This document shows positions 1 through 4,429 of a stretch of DNA of 6,257 bases, one piece after another. How positions within the stretch are numbered: position 1 is the stretch's first letter; each line of letters opens with the position of its first letter. The position numbers and the translations under genes were made by a program. Origin of the DNA: Planococcus sp. (in: firmicutes) (GTDB lineage: Bacteria; Bacillota; Bacilli; Bacillales_A; Planococcaceae); the NCBI GenBank assembly GCA_030147225.1, contig JASLAI010000132.1, positions 1 to 6,257 on the forward strand, read 5' to 3'. The notes under the pieces were generated by a model. That model was given only the letters and a program-made list of their open reading frames with translations, was not told the origin of the DNA and did not search any database.

Positions 1-893
1 CTTTTCTGTTGTATTTATTCCAGATCATCGTCCCAATGGCGACTTTTGCCCGATTCTTTACAGAGCTTCAAAAAGCCAAAGGCGCTACTGAACGAATTAT
101 CGGGATTTTGGAACTGCCATTGGAAGAACTGCAGCAGAAGCCGGATGTGGACATTGCTGGAAAAACTTTGCGTGTCGAGAGTTTGAGCTTTGCTTATGAA
201 AAAGGTGAGAAGGTGCTTGAGGATGTAACGTTTGAAGCGCAGCCAGGTGAAATGATCGCTTTTGCAGGCCCAAGTGGAGGCGGAAAGACTACTGTTTTCG
301 GTTTGATCGAACGATTTTATGAGCCGGTATCAGGAGAGATTTCAATTGGAAACATTCCTGTCAACGAACTGTCAATCGCTTCCTGGCGGGATCAGATCGG
401 TTATGTTTCCCAAGAAAGCGCCATGATGGGTGGAACCATCCGCGAAAATCTGACATATGGCTTACCGGAGTCGGAAACGATTTCTGACGAGGAGCTTTGG
501 CGCGTTGTACGCATGGCTTATGCGGAAGACTTTATTCGTGGCTTTGCTGATGGGCTGGATACCGAGGTCGGGGAACGCGGAGTGAAATTATCAGGTGGGC
601 AGCGTCAGCGTATTGCCATAGCACGCGCTTTTTTGCGCGATCCGAAAGTTCTGATGATGGACGAAGCGACCGCAAGTTTGGACAGCCAGTCAGAAGGCAT
701 CGTCCAACAGGCTTTAAGCCGGTTGATGGAAGGGCGCACAACTTTGGTGATCGCTCACCGGTTGTCGACGATTGTGGATGCAGATAAAATTGTCTTTATT
801 GAAAAAGGACGTGTTACAGGAATCGGTACACACAAAGAACTGACAGCTTCTCATTCACTTTACCGTGAGTTTGCCGAACAGCAATTAACTTGA
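1..893 (+). CDS. Multidrug ABC exporter, BmrA-like half-transporter (3' part; 5' end outside window)
   Basis: This is the C-terminal part of an ABC exporter with membrane and ATPase domains fused on one chain. The reading frame is open to the left edge (first full codon at 3), so the true start lies upstream; the TTG at 9 is not a credible start. The fragment begins at the end of the last transmembrane helix (YLFQIIVPM) and the coupling region (FTELQKAKGATERI). A complete nucleotide-binding domain follows: A-loop Tyr in FAYEKG, Walker A GPSGGGKTT (267-293), Q-loop YVSQE, signature LSGGQ (588-602), Walker B VLMMDEA with the catalytic Glu (about 648-668), D-loop SLD, and switch His in VIAHRLSTI. 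The linker and the ending GTHKELTASHSLY resemble Bacillus BmrA, a homodimeric drug exporter of the plasma membrane. The substrate cannot be read from this part. A TipAS-type drug-sensing regulator follows 62 bp downstream with no terminator between, which fits a drug-efflux role. Confidence 0.93.
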   Translation, partial: FLLYLFQIIVPMATFARFFTELQKAKGATERIIGILELPLEELQQKPDVDIAGKTLRVESLSFAYEKGEKVLEDVTFEAQPGEMIAFAGPSGGGKTTVFGLIERFYEPVSGEISIGNIPVNELSIASWRDQIGYVSQESAMMGGTIRENLTYGLPESETISDEELWRVVRMAYAEDFIRGFADGLDTEVGERGVKLSGGQRQRIAIARAFLRDPKVLMMDEATASLDSQSEGIVQQALSRLMEGRTTLVIAHRLSTIVDADKIVFIEKGRVTGIGTHKELTASHSLYREFAEQQLT

Positions 894-902
894 ATAAGTT
901 GC

Positions 903-933
903 TTGACCTTCACGTTGCGGTAAGGTGTATGGT
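903..933 (+). promoter_or_regulatory. MerR-type promoter and operator of the TipAS regulator gene
   Basis: The -35 box is TTGACC (903-908) and the -10 box is TATGGT (928-933), separated by a 19-bp spacer instead of the usual 17. Inside the spacer lies a dyad: ACCTTCACG (906-914), central TTG, CGGTAAGGT (918-926). The two 9-bp arms match at 7 of 9 positions. An overlong spacer filled by such a dyad is the hallmark of promoters that MerR-family proteins activate by untwisting DNA. It lies between the exporter stop codon (891-893) and the regulator start (956). The predicted transcript would start near 940, only a few bases before the Shine-Dalgarno sequence. Autoactivation is inferred. Confidence 0.88.
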
Positions 934-955
934 GAATTTATCAGGAGGTGGAGAG

Positions 956-1717
956 ATGGAATACACCGTGCAAAAGCTGGGAAACTTGGCTGGCATTAGT
1001 ACAAGGACGCTGCGATATTACGATGAAATCGGACTTTTGAAGCCGGCAAGAAAGAGCGCATCGGGATATCGGATCTATGGCCAGCAGGAAGTGGATAAGC
1101 TGCAGCAAATCCTTTTCTACCGTGAACTTGGAATGGGCCTGGAACAAATAAAGTACATCGTCAACGATTCCAGTTTCGATTTTCAGGAAGCCTTGAAAGA
1201 GCACCGGGAAAAACTTCTCGCCAAACGCATGAAATTGGACCTCTTGATTACCAATGTGGAAAGGACCATTTCTGCAAAAGAAGGGGAGAGCATCATGGCT
1301 GATAAAGAGAAATTTCAGGGATTCAAGCAAAAGCTGATCGATGACAATGAACGGCAATACGGAGAAGAAATACGCGGCAAATATGGTAATGAGGTAATCA
1401 ATCAGTCCAAGGCCAAAATGCTCAATATGAGCGAAGAGCGATATCGTGAATTCACCAGTTTGGAGCGGCAGGTATTGCATAGTTTGGCGGCTGCCGTTAA
1501 AACCGGTGATCCATCGAGTGATGCGGCGCAGCAATCCGCTGATTTGCATCGCCAGTGGCTGGGCTTTACGTGGCCATCTTATAGTGGGGAAGCGCATATG
1601 GGGCTGGCTGAAATGTATGTGGCAGACGAACGTTTTGCTTTGTATTACGATAAGGTGCATCCGGGAGCAGCCCAATTCCTGCGGGATGCGATTGCAGTCT
1701 ATACGGAACAAAAATAA
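956..1717 (+). CDS. MerR-family transcriptional activator with TipAS antibiotic-recognition domain (Mta/TipAL-like)
   Basis: A 253-residue regulator, the same size class as Streptomyces TipAL and Bacillus Mta. Residues 1-70 are the MerR winged helix-turn-helix: YTVQKLGNLAGIS, then TRTLRYYDEIGLLKP, then the wing at GYRIYG. Residues about 75-110 form the charged dimerisation helix. From about 117 to the end is a TipAS domain, recognisable by FQGFKQ, the Tyr-Gly-Glu-rich first helix, and the ending HRQWLGFTWPSYSGEAHMGLAEMYV then DERF and PGAAQFLRDAI. Such proteins bind hydrophobic drugs in the cytoplasm and activate efflux genes. The ATG at 956 is chosen because AGGAGGTG (943-950) sits 5 bp before it and the MerR domain starts there; an extension back to a TTG at 890 would run through the promoter. 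It lies downstream of a drug exporter, its probable target or partner. The protein has no cysteine, unlike TipAL, which binds thiopeptides through one. Confidence 0.93.
   Translation: MEYTVQKLGNLAGISTRTLRYYDEIGLLKPARKSASGYRIYGQQEVDKLQQILFYRELGMGLEQIKYIVNDSSFDFQEALKEHREKLLAKRMKLDLLITNVERTISAKEGESIMADKEKFQGFKQKLIDDNERQYGEEIRGKYGNEVINQSKAKMLNMSEERYREFTSLERQVLHSLAAAVKTGDPSSDAAQQSADLHRQWLGFTWPSYSGEAHMGLAEMYVADERFALYYDKVHPGAAQFLRDAIAVYTEQK
1281..1297 (+). promoter_or_regulatory. Candidate internal ribosome site and ATG for a stand-alone TipAS domain
   Basis: AAGGGGAG (1281-1288) is followed after 6 bases by an in-frame ATG (1295-1297), codon 114 of the MerR gene. Starting here would give a 140-residue protein (MADKEKFQGFK...) ending at 1717 that contains only the ligand-binding domain. 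Streptomyces tipA is known to make such a short form (TipAS) from an internal start in addition to full-length TipAL. Use of this site is inferred. Confidence 0.5.
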
Positions 1718-1732
1718 GAGAAAAATTTTGCG

Positions 1733-1773
1733 AATGCAGACAGTCCTGAGAAATTGGGACGTCTGCATTTTTT
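1733..1773 (+). terminator. Intrinsic terminator of the MerR/TipAS gene
   Basis: AATGCAGAC (1733-1741) pairs fully with GTCTGCATT (1761-1769). Beyond a single bulged A (1742), GTCC (1743-1746) pairs with GGAC (1757-1760), leaving a 10-base loop. A run of six T (1768-1773) follows. It begins 16 bp after the MerR stop codon. Confidence 0.9.
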
Positions 1774-1810
1774 ATGTGTGGTTTGATTCTGATTTGTAAG
1801 GTGAATTTTT

Positions 1811-1890
1811 CTGAGCGTGCACAAACTTGTGTGAACGTGCATAAATTCTGCTGAACGTGCGTAAATTCAAAGGAACGCGCATATACTTCA
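1811..1890. repeat. Four tandem 20-bp degenerate repeats, core TGAACGTGCATAAATTC
   Basis: Units lie at 1811-1830, 1831-1850, 1851-1870 and 1871-1890 with an exact 20-bp period. The cores read TGAGCGTGCACAAACTT, TGAACGTGCATAAATTC, TGAACGTGCGTAAATTC and GGAACGCGCATATACTT. The CG and GC steps and the downstream A-A-T positions are kept, and most differences are transitions. The last three to four bases of each unit vary freely. The array lies after the MerR terminator and about 120 bp upstream of the EEP promoter. Units of 20 bp abut without spacers, so this is not a CRISPR array. Function unknown; it could be a repeated protein-binding site or a genome-wide intergenic repeat family. Confidence 0.85.
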
Positions 1891-1973
1891 AATCAGCTAT
1901 GCGGATGAAGAACAGCCGCTTCACAGAACCGTCCTATGCTCTTTGAGTCTAGATGGTTGCTTCAATTTTTCTG

Positions 1974-2000
1974 TTTACAAAGCATTAACAAATGTTTACA
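1974..2000 (+). promoter_or_regulatory. Candidate PhoP-box-like hexamer array upstream of the EEP gene
   Basis: Three hexamers TTTACA (1974-1979), TTAACA (1985-1990) and TTTACA (1995-2000) stand on the same strand, separated by 5 and 4 bp, so they repeat once per helical turn. This matches the Bacillus PhoP half-site TT(A/C/T)ACA with spacers of 5 plus or minus 2 bp. The outer two lie within a longer direct repeat, TGTTTACA (1972-1979 and 1993-2000). The array ends just before the weak -35 region of the downstream promoter, where an activator would be expected. Identity of the binding protein is inferred. Confidence 0.5.
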
Positions 2001-2006
2001 CCTTTG

Positions 2007-2037
2007 TTATGGCATATTTCTGTGAGCTTGGTATACT
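2007..2037 (+). promoter_or_regulatory. Extended -10 promoter of the EEP gene
   Basis: TATACT (2032-2037) is preceded by TGG (2029-2031), giving an extended -10 element. No good -35 box is present: TTATGG (2007-2012) is poor and 19 bp away. A weak -35 with an activator-like hexamer array just upstream suggests a positively controlled promoter. Predicted start near 2044, giving a leader of about 50 bases. Confidence 0.6.
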
Positions 2038-2093
2038 GAAAGCAATTAAAGCAGCTGCCAACGATTCGTTTTAATCGAAAAGGAGAGGTTTGC

Positions 2094-2933
2094 ATGCACG
2101 GGAAGAACAAGAAGGCGCCGATTATTAAAGTCATGTCATTTAATATTGCTCATGGTTTAGGGATGGATGGAATCGTTAATTTAGAAAAGACCGCTGAAGT
2201 CATTGAGGATTCCTGTGCTACCATTATTGCCCTGCAGGAGGTAGACCGTTATTTTTCTGCCCGCAGTTCATTTGTTGACCAAGTGGAGTGGCTAAGCGAA
2301 AGACTTGGCATGTATGCTGCTTATGGAGCCAATATGAACTTTGTACCTGAAGACTCAGAAAGGCCGAATCGCCAATACGGCAATGTGATTTTAAGCAAGC
2401 ACCCAATCAAATATGTAGAAAATCATTTATTGTCGCAGGTTTATTGTCAATTTGGCAATAACGAGCAGCGGGGTATTTTGGAAACTGTCATTGAAGTGGA
2501 TGGAATTTACTTAAGTGTGTTTAATACTCATTTAGCGTTGAAAGATGAAGAACTTGCCGTCAGCATCGATGAAATTTTGGCGATTGCTGGGAAAAGTCAT
2601 TTTCCGCGAGTTATTGCGGGGGACTTTAACGCCTCTTCCTCAAACATTCATATGCAAAAGTTGAACAAACACTTTAGAGATACCTTCCTTAAAATGAAAA
2701 GAGGGGACGCCTACACGTATCCGTCTCCTTACGAAAATAAAGAAACAAATGAAGTTTTTTGGCCGGCGACGCGAATCGATTACATTTTTTCTGACATCGA
2801 TGTGGATGTTTTACAAGTAGCGGTTATTGAAACTTCGGTTTCCGATCATTTGCCGATTGTGGCAGATATGGTATTGGCTGACGTTAAAGTGGGCAGTAAA
2901 AACCGTGTACAAAAAGTGCGGGCGAAAGTTTAA
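2094..2933 (+). CDS. Endonuclease/exonuclease/phosphatase (EEP) family metal-dependent hydrolase
   Basis: A 279-residue protein covering a full EEP domain (DNase I / exonuclease III / inositol phosphatase fold). The active-site motifs appear in order: SFNIAHG with Asn17, LQEVD with the metal-binding Glu49, YGNVILSKHPI (95-105), FNTHL with His146, IAGDFNA with Asp177 and Asn179, RIDYIF with Asp229, and the ending SDHLPIVAD with catalytic Asp251-His252. The enzyme is therefore expected to be an active Mg-dependent phosphodiesterase or phosphomonoesterase. Substrates in this superfamily range from DNA to phosphoinositides and sphingomyelin, and the sequence does not decide between them. No signal peptide or membrane helix is visible, so it should be cytoplasmic. 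The ATG at 2094 has AAAAGGAGAGG (2078-2088) 5 bases upstream. It is monocistronic, between its own promoter and a terminator. The basic tail (KNRVQKVRAKV) follows the fold. Confidence 0.9.
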   Translation: MHGKNKKAPIIKVMSFNIAHGLGMDGIVNLEKTAEVIEDSCATIIALQEVDRYFSARSSFVDQVEWLSERLGMYAAYGANMNFVPEDSERPNRQYGNVILSKHPIKYVENHLLSQVYCQFGNNEQRGILETVIEVDGIYLSVFNTHLALKDEELAVSIDEILAIAGKSHFPRVIAGDFNASSSNIHMQKLNKHFRDTFLKMKRGDAYTYPSPYENKETNEVFWPATRIDYIFSDIDVDVLQVAVIETSVSDHLPIVADMVLADVKVGSKNRVQKVRAKV

Positions 2934-2962
2934 GCAAGTGTACTCATTTTATTATATGCAAT

Positions 2963-3001
2963 AAAAAAACCGGAAGCTCTACTGGAGAGCTTCCGGTTTT
3001 T
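2963..3001. terminator. Bidirectional intrinsic terminator between convergent genes
   Basis: CCGGAAGCTCT (2970-2980) pairs perfectly with AGAGCTTCCGG (2986-2996) around a 5-base loop. The stem is flanked by seven A on the left (2963-2969) and five T on the right (2997-3001). It therefore ends the EEP transcript on the + strand and the queF-yhhQ transcript on the - strand. The yhhQ stop codon is 2 bases from its edge. Confidence 0.95.
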
Positions 3002-3002
3002 G

Positions 3003-3632
3003 TTATCCGTAAATCTGCTTGTTTGAAAGCTGTTCGCGTCTGCACAATTTGACCAGTAAATAGACAAATGGCGTATCGGCTGCAGCTACTAGCCATTTAA
3101 ATACGTATTGCGTGATAATCATACCGAGCAATGCGCTTGTTGGCATAGTGCCGTAAAAAGCGATAGTGATGAAAATGGTGGTATCCACCAATTGGCTGAC
3201 CATCGTCGAAGCATTATTGCGCACCCACAATTTCGAATCGCCATGCTGCTTTTTTAACTTATGAAAAATGGTGACATCCAGGTTCTGACTGATGAAGTAA
3301 GAGACAAGACTCGCTAGTGTCACCCGGAAACCAGCTGAAAAAATGGTTTCGAACGATTGCTGATCTGCAAAGAAAGGAGCAGCCGGCAAGTGGATGGCGA
3401 AGAAAATAAATGCAAGAGCACAAAGCTGTGTGACGAATCCTGCAGTGACAGTTTGCCTCGCCGCTTCCTTGCCGTATACTTCTGCAATAGTATCCGTGAT
3501 AGGAAATGTAAAGACATAGACGATGACCGCAGCTGGCAATACGGCCCATTCACTGATACTAAATAATTTGACTGCCAAAATATTCGAAAGAACCAACAGG
3601 CCGACAAACGCACCGTTCAAGTAAAGCAACAT
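3003..3632 (-). CDS. yhhQ: Queuosine precursor transporter, YhhQ/QPTR (DUF165) family
   Basis: A 209-residue integral membrane protein with about six hydrophobic helices (roughly residues 4-24, 29-48, 62-82, 99-117, 143-161, 168-196). Diagnostic YhhQ motifs are FPITDTIAEVYG (43-54), SQNLDVTIFHKLK (115-127), RNNASTMVSQLVDTTIF (138-154) and KWLVAAADTPFVYL (179-192). Members import queuosine precursors such as preQ0 and preQ1 across the cytoplasmic membrane for tRNA modification. The gene begins 13 bp after the queF stop; its AAGGGGG ribosome site overlaps that stop codon, which suggests translational coupling. Sharing the preQ1-riboswitch leader with queF supports the transport assignment and makes uptake feedback-controlled. 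Which precursor is preferred cannot be read from the sequence. Confidence 0.93.
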   Translation of the reverse strand: MLLYLNGAFVGLLVLSNILAVKLFSISEWAVLPAAVIVYVFTFPITDTIAEVYGKEAARQTVTAGFVTQLCALAFIFFAIHLPAAPFFADQQSFETIFSAGFRVTLASLVSYFISQNLDVTIFHKLKKQHGDSKLWVRNNASTMVSQLVDTTIFITIAFYGTMPTSALLGMIITQYVFKWLVAAADTPFVYLLVKLCRREQLSNKQIYG

Positions 3633-3645
3633 CTATTGTGCCCCC

Positions 3646-4140
3646 TTACCGGTTGGTGATCGTTTCAGGATTCATGTCGTGGTTCATCATCCGGTACGAT
3701 GCCATTTCTTCGTATTTTGTACCTGGTTTGCCATAGTTTGTATAAGGGTCGATAGACAATCCGCCGCGCGGCGTAAATTTCCCCCACACTTCGATATAAC
3801 GGGGATCCATCAAGTTAATCAAATCATTCATGATGATATTGACCACATCTTCGTGGAAATCTCCATGATTGCGGAAGCTGAATAAATAAAGCTTCAATGA
3901 TTTGCTTTCCACCAGTTTCTTGTCTGGGATAAAGCTCAAGTAAATGGTCGCAAAATCAGGCTGTCCTGTTTGCGGGCATAGTGACGTGAATTCTGGGCAA
4001 TTGAACTTTACAAAGTAATCGCGGCTGTGCAAATTATCGATTGGCTCCAGGATCTCGGGATCGTATTCAAACTTATACTTGGTGTTCTGATTGCCGAGCA
4101 ATGATAAATGGTCGAGTGTATCTTCGTTTCTTCCTGCCAT
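3646..4140 (-). CDS. queF: NADPH-dependent 7-cyano-7-deazaguanine (preQ0) reductase QueF, unimodular type
   Basis: QueF reduces the nitrile of preQ0 to the aminomethyl group of preQ1 using two NADPH, the last step before the base is inserted into tRNA on the way to queuosine. The 164-residue length fits the short, single-domain Bacillus type (T-fold). Catalytic residues fall where they do in the B. subtilis enzyme: Cys55 in [13 protein letters not shown], which forms the thioimide, Asp62, and the substrate-binding His96-Glu97 in RNHGDFHE. The QueF signature ESKSLKLY occupies 78-85. The ATG at 4140 has AAAGGAGG (4149-4156) 8 bases upstream. It is the first gene of a queF-yhhQ unit under a preQ1 riboswitch. 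The early pathway genes queC, queD and queE are not beside it, so preQ0 must come from elsewhere in the genome or from import. Confidence 0.97.
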   Translation of the reverse strand: MAGRNEDTLDHLSLLGNQNTKYKFEYDPEILEPIDNLHSRDYFVKFNCPEFTSLCPQTGQPDFATIYLSFIPDKKLVESKSLKLYLFSFRNHGDFHEDVVNIIMNDLINLMDPRYIEVWGKFTPRGGLSIDPYTNYGKPGTKYEEMASYRMMNHDMNPETITNR

Positions 4141-4193
4141 GAAAATGGCCTCCTTTAGATGGCCGGCTTAGAAGAGGGCTATAAAAAATGGAC

Positions 4194-4227
4194 AAAAGAA
4201 AAAGCCAAATCGCATGTGGATTTGGCT
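4194..4227 (-). terminator. Intrinsic terminator of the preQ1 riboswitch expression platform
   Basis: Read on the - strand, AGCCAAATC (4227-4219) pairs perfectly with GATTTGGCT (4211-4203) around a 7-base loop, followed by TTTTT, one C and TTTT (to 4194). It lies between aptamer and queF, so it should stop transcription when preQ1 is bound. About 40 bases separate it from the queF ribosome site. Confidence 0.92.
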
Positions 4228-4241
4228 GAGTTTCAACAATC

Positions 4242-4279
4242 CATAGTTTTTTATAGAGGGTGAAATGCTATGAACCTCT
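4242..4279 (-). ncRNA. PreQ1-I riboswitch aptamer controlling queF-yhhQ
   Basis: The - strand reads AGAGGTTC, then ATAGC, then CACCCTCTATAAAAAACTA, nearly the B. subtilis preQ1-I consensus. P1 is AGAGG (4279-4275) with CCTCT (4259-4255). The C at 4260 is the position that pairs with preQ1. The A-rich strand (ATAAAAAA, 4254-4247) lies in the P1 groove. The P2 pseudoknot pairs CATAG (4272-4268) with CTATG (4246-4242), five pairs, slightly longer than usual. It binds preQ1, the QueF product, giving feedback control. It can be missed if only the + strand is read. Confidence 0.96.
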
Positions 4280-4291
4280 CCCGTTGCCGGG
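4280..4291 (-). other. GNRA-capped hairpin directly 5' of the preQ1 aptamer
   Basis: On the - strand CCCG (4291-4288), loop GCAA (4287-4284) and CGGG (4283-4280) form a 4-bp stem closed by a GNRA tetraloop. Its last base abuts the first base of aptamer helix P1 with no spacer, so coaxial stacking is possible. A GNRA loop is unusually stable and may act as a transcript 5'-end cap or a tertiary contact. The role is inferred. Confidence 0.6.
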
Positions 4292-4313
4292 TTATTTACT
4301 TTTACTAACCTAT

Positions 4314-4340
4314 AGTATAAGACTTACTTTAGGTTGTCAA
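4314..4340 (-). promoter_or_regulatory. Sigma-A-type promoter of queF-yhhQ
   Basis: On the - strand a perfect -35 TTGACA (4340-4335) is followed by TATACT (4319-4314) at 15 bp or the overlapping TACTAT (4317-4312) at 17 bp. The start would be near 4305, so the transcript opens shortly before the GNRA hairpin and the preQ1 aptamer. Confidence 0.8.
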
Positions 4341-4429
4341 TCAGCGAATTTTATTTATATTTGCTGGAAGATGAAGAGAAGTAAAAGATTATTAATGTTT
4401 AGCGCCAGCAATTCAAGTGTGACGTATGG

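Larger units (their letters stand above)
1774..2093. other. Intergenic region, 320 bp, with repeats and regulatory sites but no gene
   Basis: No convincing coding sequence is seen on either strand. From left to right it holds AT-rich sequence to about 1810, four 20-bp tandem repeats (1811-1890), about 80 bp with no structure I can interpret (1891-1970), three TTWACA hexamers (1974-2000), an extended -10 promoter (about 2007-2037), and the leader with a strong Shine-Dalgarno sequence (AAAAGGAGAGG, 2078-2088) for the EEP gene. Confidence 0.75.

Noticed and set aside
890..955. Extension of the MerR protein by 22 residues to a TTG at 890.
   Set aside because: It would translate through the MerR promoter, lacks a ribosome site, and the conserved MerR domain starts at the ATG at 956 with AGGAGG in front.
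941..1768. A 275-codon open frame on the minus strand overlapping the MerR gene end to end.
   Set aside because: It is antisense to a clear MerR/TipAS gene, begins inside that gene's terminator, has no recognisable domain and an implausible composition rich in Phe, His, Ile and Leu.
1811..1890. Tandem repeats considered as a CRISPR array.
   Set aside because: Units are 20 bp, degenerate and directly abutting with no unique spacers, and there are no cas genes.
1891..1970. Short inverted matches (GCGG/CCGC, TGAAG/CTTCA) in the intergenic region.
   Set aside because: They overlap each other, are only 4-5 bp and have no associated T-run or promoter, so chance is the best explanation.
1994..2035. 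Sigma-B-type promoter for the EEP gene (GTTTAC with GGTATA).
   Set aside because: The two boxes are about 30 bp apart, far more than the 12-15 bp needed; an extended -10 sigma-A promoter fits better.
3259..3613. Two shorter open frames on the minus strand overlapping yhhQ.
   Set aside because: They are other-frame shadows of a clear membrane transporter and have no start signals or domains.
4147..4164. GGCC/GGCC hairpin around the queF ribosome site as a second, translational riboswitch stage.
   Set aside because: Only four pairs from a self-complementary tetranucleotide with a 10-base loop; a transcription terminator already explains control.
4361..4411. Inverted repeat TTGCTGG / CCAGCAA downstream of the P450 gene as its terminator.
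   Set aside because: Seven pairs separated by 37 bases and not followed by a proper T-run; too weak to call.
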